Origin: Stenotrophomonas sp046736075
GTDB lineage: Bacteria; Pseudomonadota; Gammaproteobacteria; Xanthomonadales; Xanthomonadaceae
NCBI RefSeq assembly: GCF_046736075.1
Contig: NZ_CP177163.1
Span: forward strand, 62,001-126,000
DNA: 64,000 nt
Direction: 5' to 3'
Under the pieces are notes generated by a model. The model was not told the origin of the DNA and made no database searches. It worked only from the letters and a program-made list of their open reading frames with translations. Numbering within the stretch: the stretch's first letter is position 1; the number at the start of each line of letters is the position of its first letter. Of this stretch, positions 41,701 to 48,561 are shown one piece after another. Both the position numbers and the translations under genes were made by a program.

Positions 41701-42644
41701 AAGGTCGCCACGCTATCGGCGCCGCCGCCAACCCGCAGCGGCAGCACGTTCATCACCATCGCCGGCACGCGCGCGGAGGCGCTGCCAAGACGCCCCATGA
41801 ACGGGACGCCGACCACGGCCTCTTCCACGCCGGCCATGCGCCGGCAGTACGCCGCCACCAGGGCGGTCAGCAGGTCCGGCCACGGCACGCCGGTCTGCAC
41901 GGACGCCGTCTGCACCCGTGAGAACCAGGCCGGTTCAACCGCGCGCTCGACGCGCAACGCGTCGGCCGCCGCCGCGGCACTGCGTCCGCCCAGGCCCTCG
42001 GCCGGCGGCGCTGCCTGCAGATACTGGTGCCAGTAGGCCGCGTCATCGCGACGGCGCTGGCTGTCGCGGTAGCCGATATCCTCCTCGAGTACCGCGCGCA
42101 GCGGCGCCAGCGAGGTCGGTGCCGCGGCCGCGGCGGCTGGCGCAACGGCCTGCGCAGCGGCGTACAACGCAGCAACCCGTTCACAGAACAGCGCCATGCC
42201 GTAGCCGTCGGTGGCGAGGTGGTGAACGCGCAGGTACCACGCGTGGCGCGTCGGGCCCAGCCGATACAGCCGCTGCACCGCCAGCCGGTCCCGTCGGGGG
42301 TCCACCGCGCGCAGGCGGTCGTCGTCCATGCCCTCGCGCGCGGCCTGTTCGGGATCGGCGTGCGTCGACACGTCCACGCGCTCCAGGCGCGGGCGCTGTG
42401 CCGTATCCGCCCACTGCTCCGGCATGCCACTGTCCGCCTCGGCGATGCGCAGCGCGAGCGCATCCGTCTCGGCAACGGCGGTGGCGACGGCTGCAGTAAA
42501 GGCAGCCTCGTCCAGCGCACCGTCGATCCACACCACGTGGGCGGTGTTGAACGCTGACGGCGCGGCGGCCAGCGCCTGGGCGTACCACAGCCCGGTCTGC
42601 GCTTCGGTCAGCGCGTGCCGCAACGGTGCGTGCGGGGCATTCAT
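38712..42644 (-). CDS. entF: enterobactin-type non-ribosomal peptide synthetase, serine-activating
   Basis: A 1310-residue C-A-T-TE synthetase, close to EntF (1293). The condensation motif is HHLATDG (141-147). The adenylation domain has YTSGSTGEPKG, and its pocket residues (FDVSVWEF, LHFVP, VFTSGEA, LYGPTEAAVDVSW) fit the EntF serine code DVWHFSLV. The carrier Ser is in LGGDSLS (near 992). The thioesterase nucleophile is in GWSVGG (near 1126). It condenses dihydroxybenzoate with serine and cyclises the product. An upstream in-frame extension of 35 residues overlaps the carrier-protein gene and is rejected. Confidence 0.95.
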   Translation of the reverse strand: MNAPHAPLRHALTEAQTGLWYAQALAAAPSAFNTAHVVWIDGALDEAAFTAAVATAVAETDALALRIAEADSGMPEQWADTAQRPRLERVDVSTHADPEQAAREGMDDDRLRAVDPRRDRLAVQRLYRLGPTRHAWYLRVHHLATDGYGMALFCERVAALYAAAQAVAPAAAAAAPTSLAPLRAVLEEDIGYRDSQRRRDDAAYWHQYLQAAPPAEGLGGRSAAAAADALRVERAVEPAWFSRVQTASVQTGVPWPDLLTALVAAYCRRMAGVEEAVVGVPFMGRLGSASARVPAMVMNVLPLRVGGGADSVATFITGIARDLTRARRHGRYRGEQLRRDLGRVGAQHRLYGPLVNLQPFYRPLPLAGLQTRLQVLGTGPVDDLTLGFRGDGSSLLTLEIEANPALYSRGQGEAHATRLLHFVSSALDVLAVGGALDDIALTTPEEAHWAVVDTNATAHPLPDTTLAALLEAGMAMQPAAPAVVFGATSLSHAALEQRSRALALQLRALGAGPGTYVAIALPRSVDLVVALVAVVRAGAAYLPLDLDHPPERLARILRSAAPICVLAAPEAAGRLDGAAVVAPAQWAREPGAALAPLAGPADAAYVIYTSGSTGEPKGVVIEHRAIVNRLLWMREHYGFGADDRILQKTPATFDVSVWEFFLPVLCGATLVVAPPDAHRDPVRLADLVRTHAITTLHFVPSMLAAWLATPAVQGVALRRVFTSGEALDAELRDRFHATLDAELHNLYGPTEAAVDVSWWPAAPTDTARPVPIGFPVWNTRLYVLDARLRPLPAGVAGELYLGGVQLARGYLGRDDLTAERFLADPFLPGERIYRTGDLARWREDGAVEYLGRTDNQIKLRGLRIELGEIQAALCSAPGVERADVLLREDRPGERRLVAYVGGVDLDATALRTHVASLLPDYMLPAAIVQMAQWPVTANGKLDRAALPAPAGPDSRGLPPRTPTEHALVALFAQVLRRDEPIGIDADFFALGGDSLSAVHLLLAIQARWRCELGLGAVFATPTVAGLAARIDAPPQAADHGLAPMIRLATGTAGRAPLFVVHPAGGIAWNYRALARSLDPARDVFGLQSPALDPAQPLPASIEALAASYVAQVQAQAPEGPVHLLGWSVGGILAQAMAVALQAQGRAVGVLALLDAYPSECWRAEPEPDPVAALRALLAIAGHDPDAHPELDSRARILAFLRRGDSALGNLPGTVLDGVVRAVTGTNQLIRAHHHARYDGTLLHVRAGLDHAHRPHLQSGLWTPHAAIVETLELPFLHAELTGRDAVAQLSPALSARLQQGDTPQDTPECT

Positions 42645-42895
42645 GCCGTCGCAGAACCCTGCAGGCGCTGCACCACGGCCCACCACGCGCGCAGCGTGGT
42701 GTGTTCGGCGAGGTGGCTGAACTCCAGCGCGATGCCGGTGTTGCTCCATGCCAGGACCAAGCCAAGCACGCGCATCGAATCCAGCCCGAGGTCGATCAGG
42801 TGATCGTCGTCGCCCACAGCGTCGGGCGCCTCATGCAGCATGCCGGCGATATCCGCGCGCATGCGTTCCAGCGTCAGCGGCGAAGGCGCGCTCAT
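42641..42895 (-). CDS. stand-alone aryl carrier protein (EntB C-terminal domain equivalent)
   Basis: An 84-residue acyl/aryl carrier protein with the phosphopantetheine site LGLDSMR and the DDHLIDLGLDS context. In E. coli this domain is fused to isochorismatase as EntB. Here it is a separate gene (called B' in Stenotrophomonas) between entB and entF, with ATGA overlaps on both sides. It carries dihydroxybenzoate from EntE to the EntF condensation domain. Confidence 0.9.
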   Translation of the reverse strand: MSAPSPLTLERMRADIAGMLHEAPDAVGDDDHLIDLGLDSMRVLGLVLAWSNTGIALEFSHLAEHTTLRAWWAVVQRLQGSATA

Positions 42896-43527
42896 GCGAG
42901 CACCTCCAGCACCTGCGCCGTGGTCATCGGCACGCCACAGGTGCGCGCGATCCAGCGCATCGCCATGTCGTGGTCCTCGCGCGAGAAATCGGCCACCGCG
43001 TCGGCGGCGATAAAGGCCTCGATATCGTGCTGGAAGGCCTCCAGCACGGTGGCGGTGCAGCCGATATGCGCGTAGACCCCGGTGACCAGCAGCTGGTCAC
43101 GGCCCCGCGCACGCATCAGCGTCTGCAGGTTGCTACGCTGGAAGGCGCTGTAGCGGTGTTTGACCAGCACGTGGTCCGCGGCGGTCGGCGCGACCGCGTC
43201 GAGGATGGTCTCGTGCGCGGCGGTGGCGGACATGCCCGGCCCCCACAGATCGGCCTGCAGGCCCCGGTCGCGTCGATCCTGCTGCCCGCGCTGGGCGGTG
43301 TAGAACACCGGAATGCCGCGTGCGCGGCACTGCGCCAACAGACGCGCGATATTGGCTACCGCGGGTGCCAGTGGCGACGCGTCCGGCGCGAATGCCGCCA
43401 GGAAGTACTGCTGCATGTCGTGCACCAGCAGCGCCAGGCGCGCGGGGTCCGGCCGCCAGGGGCCGCGTGCGGCCGGCAGTTCGTCGGCCTGCGGCAAGGG
43501 ATATGCGTGAATCGTCGGCAGCGCCAT
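42892..43527 (-). CDS. entB: isochorismatase without carrier domain
   Basis: A 211-residue isochorismatase: LLVHDMQQYFLAAF near residue 30 with the catalytic Asp, LVKHRYSAFQRSNL, and TGVYAHIGCTATVLEAFQ. It converts isochorismate to 2,3-dihydro-2,3-dihydroxybenzoate. EntB of E. coli has about 285 residues because of its fused carrier domain, which is a separate gene here. Start and stop overlap the neighbours by 1 and 4 bases. Confidence 0.92.
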   Translation of the reverse strand: MALPTIHAYPLPQADELPAARGPWRPDPARLALLVHDMQQYFLAAFAPDASPLAPAVANIARLLAQCRARGIPVFYTAQRGQQDRRDRGLQADLWGPGMSATAAHETILDAVAPTAADHVLVKHRYSAFQRSNLQTLMRARGRDQLLVTGVYAHIGCTATVLEAFQHDIEAFIAADAVADFSREDHDMAMRWIARTCGVPMTTAQVLEVLA

Positions 43528-45179
43528 CAGGGCGATACTCCATCGGGTTGCAGGAAGCGCGCGCGCAACTGGGCGCGCAGTTCGCGGCGGCTGATCTTGC
43601 CCACCGCAGTGGTGTCGAATGCGTCCACGAACACGATCTGGTCCGGCACCTTGAACGCCGCCAGGCCGCGCCCGCGCACCCAGGCTTTGAGTGCCGGGCC
43701 CGTCAGTGGCGCACCGCGTGCGATCACGAAGGCACAACTGCGCTCGCCGAGATGTGCGTCAGGGAGCGACACCACGGCTGCGTCGAAGACACCGGCGTGG
43801 GCAAGCAGGTGATCCTCGATCTCTTCGGCCGACACCTTCTCACCGGCGCGGTTGATGTGGTCGCTGGCCCTGCCCTGCACCACCAGGTAGCCCCCCTCCA
43901 GCCGCTGCACGCGATCACCGGTGCGGTAGAAGCCATCCTCGGTGAAGCTGCGTGCGTTGGCGACCGGATCGTTGTGATACGCACGGATCGTGTACGGGCC
44001 GCGGGTCAGCAGATCGCCGGTTTCGCCGTCGGCAACCGGGCGGCCCTGCTCGTCCACCACCAGCACCTCGTCGTCAGGACTGATCGGCCGGCCCTGGGTG
44101 CCAAGCACGCGGTCGTCGGGATCGTGCAGGCGCGTGTAGTTGACCAGCCCTTCGGCCATGCCGAACACCTGCTGCAGTTGGCACCCGAGGCCGGCAACCA
44201 CGCGCCGCGCGGCCTCCGGCACCAGCTTGGCGCCGCCCACCTGCACCACCTGCAGGCTGGACAGATCATGCGCGGTGGTCTGTGCCGCCTGCGCCCACAG
44301 CAGCGCCAGCGGCGGTACCAGGCCAACACAGGTGACCGCCTCGCGCGCGATCAGCGGGAATGCCGCGTCCGGTCCCGCGCCGGCGCTGAGCACCACGCGC
44401 GCACCCGCGTACAGCGCGCCGAAGAAACCGGGCGAACTCATCGGAAAATTGTGCGCCGCCGGCAGCGCGACCAGGTACACACTGTCCTGGTCGATGCCGC
44501 AGATGGCGTTGCTGGCGCGGAACGAATAGATGTAGTCGTCGTGGGTGCGCGGGATCAGCTTCGGCAGGCCGGTACTGCCGCCGGAGATCTGCAGGAATGC
44601 CACGGACTGCGGGTCGGGGTCGCCCGGCAACGGCGCCGGATCGCCGTGGAGACCATCCAGCGCGACGAAGCCGTCGGCCTCGCCGGCAATCACCACATGG
44701 CGTACCGAGGGCACCTGGGCCTGCACCTCGCGTGCGAGGGTGCGATGGTCAAAGCCATCGCGCACGGCCGCCGTGATGAAGCCGCTGGCCTCGGCCTTGC
44801 GGGCCAGATGCGCCACCTCGCCGATGCGGTGCGCCGGCAGCGCGTACACCGGCACCAGGCCGGCACGGAACAGCGCGCAGACCACACTGACGAACGCCGG
44901 CTCGTTGCCAAGCTGCACCAGCACGCGATCGCCAGGCTGCAGGCCCAGCCCGAGCAGCCCGGCGCCGATGCGTTCTGCCTCCTGCCACAGCTGCGCATAG
45001 GTCAGGCGGGTTTCGCCGCCAACCACGGCAATCCGGTCGGGATGCTGCCGGGCACGGTCGCGCAGGAAACCCGGGAATGTTTCACCGCGCCAGTAGCCGG
45101 CGGCCCGGTAGCGGGCCACCAGCGCCGGCGGCCAGGTCTGGCGCAGCGGCACGCGGGTGGGAAGGGATGCAGCGGTCAT
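43527..45179 (-). CDS. entE: 2,3-dihydroxybenzoate-AMP ligase
   Basis: A 550-residue adenylating enzyme. EntE signatures are ISGGSTGLPKLIPRTHDDY, ALPAAHNFPMSSPG, GCQLQQVFGMAEGLVNYTRL and DHINRAGEKVSAEEIE, with the catalytic Lys in TTAVGKISRREL. It activates dihydroxybenzoate and loads it on the aryl carrier protein. ATG 45179 has GGAG 8 bases upstream. An alternative ATG at 45200 overlaps the entC stop and would add 7 residues. Confidence 0.94.
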   Translation of the reverse strand: MTAASLPTRVPLRQTWPPALVARYRAAGYWRGETFPGFLRDRARQHPDRIAVVGGETRLTYAQLWQEAERIGAGLLGLGLQPGDRVLVQLGNEPAFVSVVCALFRAGLVPVYALPAHRIGEVAHLARKAEASGFITAAVRDGFDHRTLAREVQAQVPSVRHVVIAGEADGFVALDGLHGDPAPLPGDPDPQSVAFLQISGGSTGLPKLIPRTHDDYIYSFRASNAICGIDQDSVYLVALPAAHNFPMSSPGFFGALYAGARVVLSAGAGPDAAFPLIAREAVTCVGLVPPLALLWAQAAQTTAHDLSSLQVVQVGGAKLVPEAARRVVAGLGCQLQQVFGMAEGLVNYTRLHDPDDRVLGTQGRPISPDDEVLVVDEQGRPVADGETGDLLTRGPYTIRAYHNDPVANARSFTEDGFYRTGDRVQRLEGGYLVVQGRASDHINRAGEKVSAEEIEDHLLAHAGVFDAAVVSLPDAHLGERSCAFVIARGAPLTGPALKAWVRGRGLAAFKVPDQIVFVDAFDTTAVGKISRRELRAQLRARFLQPDGVSP

Positions 45180-45196
45180 CGCAGGCTCCGAATCCA

Positions 45197-46372
45197 TCAT
45201 GTCGTGGGTGCGTCGCTGGCGCCGAGGGCGGTCAGCAGCGCGGTGAACTTGGCGGCGGTCTCGGCCAGCTCGGCGGCGGGGTCCGAACCGGCCACCACGC
45301 CGGCACCGGCATACAGCCGCACCTGCGTGCCCTGTACCCGCGCGCAGCGGATGGCGACATACCAGTCGCCATCGCCCTGCGCATCGGTCCAGCCAACCGC
45401 ACCGGCATAGAACCCGCGCGGTACCGGCTCCAGCGAGCGGATCGTATCCAGCGCCAGGCGCTGCGGCGTTCCACAGACCGCCGGCGTGGGGTGCAGGCGC
45501 GCGACGAGCGTGGCCACCGTCGTGGCAGGGTCTTTCAGCCGCGCCTGGATGCGCGTGCCGAGGTGCCACATGCTGGCCGTGGCATGCAGCGAGGGCTGCG
45601 CGGCCGCCTCCACGTGCTCGCACAGCGGGGCCAGTGCGGCGACGATGGCCTCGACCACATGCCGGTGTTCGTCCTGGTCCTTGGTTGATGCCAGCAGCGC
45701 CTCCGCCGCACGCGCGTCCTCATCCGGATCGACGCAGCGGCGCGCGGACCCGGCGAGCGGATGCGAGTACACCAGGGGCCCGCGTCGGGAAACCAGCAGC
45801 TCGGGGGTGGCACCGACCAGCCAGGCCGGCGCGTGCCCGGCATCGGGCAACGGCACGACGTAGGTCGCCACGTTCGGGTCATGACCCAGGCGTGCCGCCA
45901 GCGCGAGCGGCGCAACCGGCTGGATGCTCGCCACGCGCAGGCTGCGCGCCAGCACGACCTTGTGCAGCGTGGCACCGGGGCTGCGCAGTACCGTGACGGC
46001 ATCCGCGACCGCCTGCACATAGGTGGCCGCACTGGGCTCGGCCCGCAGGTCCGCCACCGTAGCCGGCGCGGCAACGGGCGCCGTGGGCAGCGTGTCCGTG
46101 ATGGTGTCGGGCTGGAACAGCGCATCGTCCGCATCCGGGTCGAACGGCAGTGCGCCTACCAGCAGCGCGGGGCCGGGCCGTGCGGTGGCGAAGAAGCGCG
46201 CGACGCGCTCTGCAAGCGTCGCCGTGGTGCCGGCCGGCAACCGGGCGCGGCAGCCCTGCGCGGCAAGGCTGCGCCGGGGGGCACGCAACAGGAACTGCGG
46301 TGCGTCGTGCGCGGCAGCGTCGGTGTCGGCCCTGTTGTCGGGCGCGGGACCGGCGGTGAGTGCTTCGCTCAC
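45197..46372 (-). CDS. entC: isochorismate synthase
   Basis: A 391-residue chorismate-utilising enzyme. It has KVVLARSLRV, the HPLAGSARR loop, STKDQDEHRHVVEAI, HPTPAVCGTP, and the C-terminal LYAGAGVVAGSDPAAELAET typical of isochorismate synthases. A GTG at 46372 with GGAGG just upstream is chosen; GTGA overlaps the stop of the exporter gene. The upstream in-frame residues are antisense-like and were left out. First biosynthetic gene of the operon. Confidence 0.92.
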   Translation of the reverse strand: MSEALTAGPAPDNRADTDAAAHDAPQFLLRAPRRSLAAQGCRARLPAGTTATLAERVARFFATARPGPALLVGALPFDPDADDALFQPDTITDTLPTAPVAAPATVADLRAEPSAATYVQAVADAVTVLRSPGATLHKVVLARSLRVASIQPVAPLALAARLGHDPNVATYVVPLPDAGHAPAWLVGATPELLVSRRGPLVYSHPLAGSARRCVDPDEDARAAEALLASTKDQDEHRHVVEAIVAALAPLCEHVEAAAQPSLHATASMWHLGTRIQARLKDPATTVATLVARLHPTPAVCGTPQRLALDTIRSLEPVPRGFYAGAVGWTDAQGDGDWYVAIRCARVQGTQVRLYAGAGVVAGSDPAAELAETAAKFTALLTALGASDAPTT

Positions 46373-47568
46373 GCTGCACCTCCACGCCCGTGCAGCGTGG
46401 CGGCCGTCGCCAGCAGCAGGAGCAGGACGCCGACCAGCAGATACGGCGCGCTGGGCGACCACCGGTACATCAGCGTGCCCACCATCGGGCCGATCACCAT
46501 GCCCAGCCCCTGCACCGCCGCCACCGTGCCGGCCGCCGCCCCCTGCTCATCGGCCTGCACCGCGTCTGCGGCAAGCGCCTGGAAGTTGGGGAACACGAAC
46601 CCCATGCCGAACGCCGCGACACCGTACGCCAGCAGCAGCTGCCACGATGCGGCAACCGCCGCGACCGCCGCGAAGCCGACCGCGGCGATCAGCGCACCGA
46701 GGGCAATCCAGCGCCGGGGCGGAATGCGCGACAGTTTCATCACCAGCACCTGCGCCAGGATCAGGCCCACGCCCACTGCCGTCAGCGCCAACCCGGCCAC
46801 GCGCGCGCCATCGGCCGGTGACAGGTGCAGGCGATCGATCGCAAAGAAGCCCACCGTCACCTGGGCAATGGTTACCGAAATCATCGCGGCAAACACGGCC
46901 AGCACCGGCAGGCGCAGGCGCGCGTCGCTCCAGGCCAGGCGCGGACGCAGGCCACCCTGACGCGGCGCGGCGGGTGCGTGCGCCGGCAGCCGCCAGGCGA
47001 TCACCACCAACGCAAGCACCGGCAGCAGCGCGGCGATGTACAACGTCAGCGACAGATGCTGGTACGCGATCCAGCCGGCGGCGGCAGGACCCACCACCAT
47101 GCCCAGTGCGTTCGCCGACCCCAGCTTGGCCATCGCGCCGGCACGCTGGCCCGGCGCGGCCTCATCGGCCACCAGCGCGGCGGCGGTGGGCGGCACGGCA
47201 GCGTAGAACAGGCCCACCAGCGCCCGCGTTCCCACCAGCGCCAGCACCGACACCCACAGGGCCGGCGGCGACTGCAGCGCCCTGTCGACGAAGATCGCCA
47301 TCACCACGTAGATCGCCGCGTAGGCGGCCAGCGCGATCAGCAGCACGCGCTTGCGGCCAATGCGGTCGCTGAGCATGCCCCAGCGCCGTGCCGACACCAT
47401 CCACAGCACGCCGGCGGCGGTCACGGAAAGGCCGGCGTGCCATTCGGCAAGCCCGAGCAGGCGCACCACCGGGCCGATCACGGCCACGAAGGACATCATG
47501 GCCATCGTGCCGACGAGGGCGGCGAATACCAGGGCGGGGAGACCAGAAACCTTCGGTGCTGCGTGCAT
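46369..47568 (-). CDS. entS: MFS siderophore exporter, first gene of the ent operon
   Basis: A 399-residue MFS protein with about twelve helices (WMVSARRWGMLSDRIGRKRV as loop 2-3 motif, LGSANALGMVVGPAAAGW in helix 5). Position at the head of the operon and coupling to entC (GTGA) indicate export of the catecholate. It resembles DHA1 drug exporters more than E. coli EntS, so the symbol is by role. A Fur-box candidate lies 103 bp upstream of the ATG at 47568. Confidence 0.8.
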   Translation of the reverse strand: MHAAPKVSGLPALVFAALVGTMAMMSFVAVIGPVVRLLGLAEWHAGLSVTAAGVLWMVSARRWGMLSDRIGRKRVLLIALAAYAAIYVVMAIFVDRALQSPPALWVSVLALVGTRALVGLFYAAVPPTAAALVADEAAPGQRAGAMAKLGSANALGMVVGPAAAGWIAYQHLSLTLYIAALLPVLALVVIAWRLPAHAPAAPRQGGLRPRLAWSDARLRLPVLAVFAAMISVTIAQVTVGFFAIDRLHLSPADGARVAGLALTAVGVGLILAQVLVMKLSRIPPRRWIALGALIAAVGFAAVAAVAASWQLLLAYGVAAFGMGFVFPNFQALAADAVQADEQGAAAGTVAAVQGLGMVIGPMVGTLMYRWSPSAPYLLVGVLLLLLATAATLHGRGGAA

Positions 47569-47670
47569 GGGGACCACTGCCAATCAGAATGGGTGGCGCG
47601 CGCGGACCTGCCCGCGTGCGTTGATTGATCGGCTTCATCGATTCGAAAACGATGTGGCTATCGAATCAAA

Positions 47671-47685
47671 TGATAACAGTTCGCA
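47671..47685. promoter_or_regulatory. candidate Fur box of the ent operon
   Basis: TGATAAC-A-GTTCGCA matches the 7-1-7 Fur consensus TGATAAT-A-ATTATCA well in one half and partly in the other. Read on the minus strand it gives AATGCGAACTGTTATCATTT, similar to the TonB-receptor site at 57611. Nearby GATTCGA (47640-47646) and TCGAATC (47661-47667) form an inverted repeat whose role is unclear. Confidence 0.6.
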
Positions 47686-47781
47686 TTCGCGAAATGGCGG
47701 CGACGGTAGCCGGCGTTCAGTCATCAATCCCCGCACACAGGCACCGGACTAAGCTCGGCGCATCCTTCCTGGTACCTCCTG

Positions 47782-48243
47782 ATGGCTACACCCCGCCCCG
47801 CCGCGTCACCGCCGGACTTCATCGCAACGACGCCGCACACCTTCGCACTGCAGGTGATCAGTCTCACTGGCGAACTGTGGTCCGGCGACGTGCGCGAAGT
47901 GCGCCTGCCCGGCAGCGAAGGCGAGTTCGGCGTGATGGCGCAGCACACACCTCTGTTGAGCACGCTGCGCGAAGGCATGCTGTCGATCCACCCGGTGGCC
48001 GAGCCCCATCCGATGCACATCTACGTATCTGGCGGCTATGTGGAAGTCCAGCCGGGCCGGGTGATCGTGCTGGCCGACCTCGCCCTGCGCAGCGACGACC
48101 TCGACGCCGCGCGCGCGCAGACCGCACGCGATGCGGCGGCCTCGCCGATGGCGAGCGCATTCACCGACATGGCGTATGCGCGGCTGCACGCGCAACTGGT
48201 GCACGACCGCACCGTGATGCTGGAACCGCGTCGCTGGAGGTAG
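47782..48243 (+). CDS. orphan ATP synthase epsilon-subunit-like protein
   Basis: A 153-residue protein with the epsilon-subunit beta-sandwich: FALQVISLTGELWSGDVREV, RLPGSEGEFGVMAQHTPLLS, and HIYVSGGYVEVQPGRVIVLA. A helical C-terminal part follows with DDLDAARAQTARDAAA. No other atp gene is near, and the genome must have its usual atpC elsewhere. It has 15-20 extra residues at the N-terminus. No clear ribosome site is seen. It may be a second epsilon gene with a regulatory role or a relic. Confidence 0.8.
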   Translation: MATPRPAASPPDFIATTPHTFALQVISLTGELWSGDVREVRLPGSEGEFGVMAQHTPLLSTLREGMLSIHPVAEPHPMHIYVSGGYVEVQPGRVIVLADLALRSDDLDAARAQTARDAAASPMASAFTDMAYARLHAQLVHDRTVMLEPRRWR

Positions 48244-48299
48244 GTAACGGCGCCCCCCCCGCGCTGCGGCATTTGGTCACCTCTCATCGTGCGCCAGCC

Positions 48300-48344
48300 C
48301 AACATATGATGTTGACGATGAGGCAGACCCACACTATGTTGTGT
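48300..48344 (+). promoter_or_regulatory. two NrdR boxes upstream of nrdA
   Basis: CAACATATGATGTTG (48300-48314) and ACACTATGTTGTGT (48331-48344) both fit the NrdR consensus acaCwATATwGtgt. Their centres are 30 bp apart, the usual three-turn spacing. NrdR with dATP would repress the operon. The rest of the gene-free stretch 48244-48561 is GC-rich leader in which I see no gene. Confidence 0.85.
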
Positions 48345-48561
48345 TCATCGGCTCCCCGCTTCCGCCAGGCCCGGTGTTCCGTCACGTCCCTGCTCCGCGC
48401 ACGACGTGACCCCGCGAACGACGTCTGGAAGCACGCCCCAGGTCACCGGCCCTTGCCGGCATCGACCCCCTGCCCACGCAGGCCCCCGCCTCCATGACGC
48501 CCGACCGGCCACCGCGATGCGCGCATCGCGCCACGACAACCGCGTTCTGCATGGAATTCCG

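Noticed and set aside
38814..41921. A plus-strand open frame of 1035 codons
   Set aside because: It is antisense to entF, whose condensation, adenylation, carrier and thioesterase motifs are clear. The translation is Arg/Gln/His-rich with no domain.
44690..44998. Short alternative frames inside entE
   Set aside because: They are Arg/Cys/Ser-rich shadows of a well-supported gene.
48345..48561. Riboswitch in the nrdA leader
   Set aside because: The leader is GC-rich with some short inverted repeats, but I could not recognise a conserved riboswitch core. The NrdR boxes explain the regulation.
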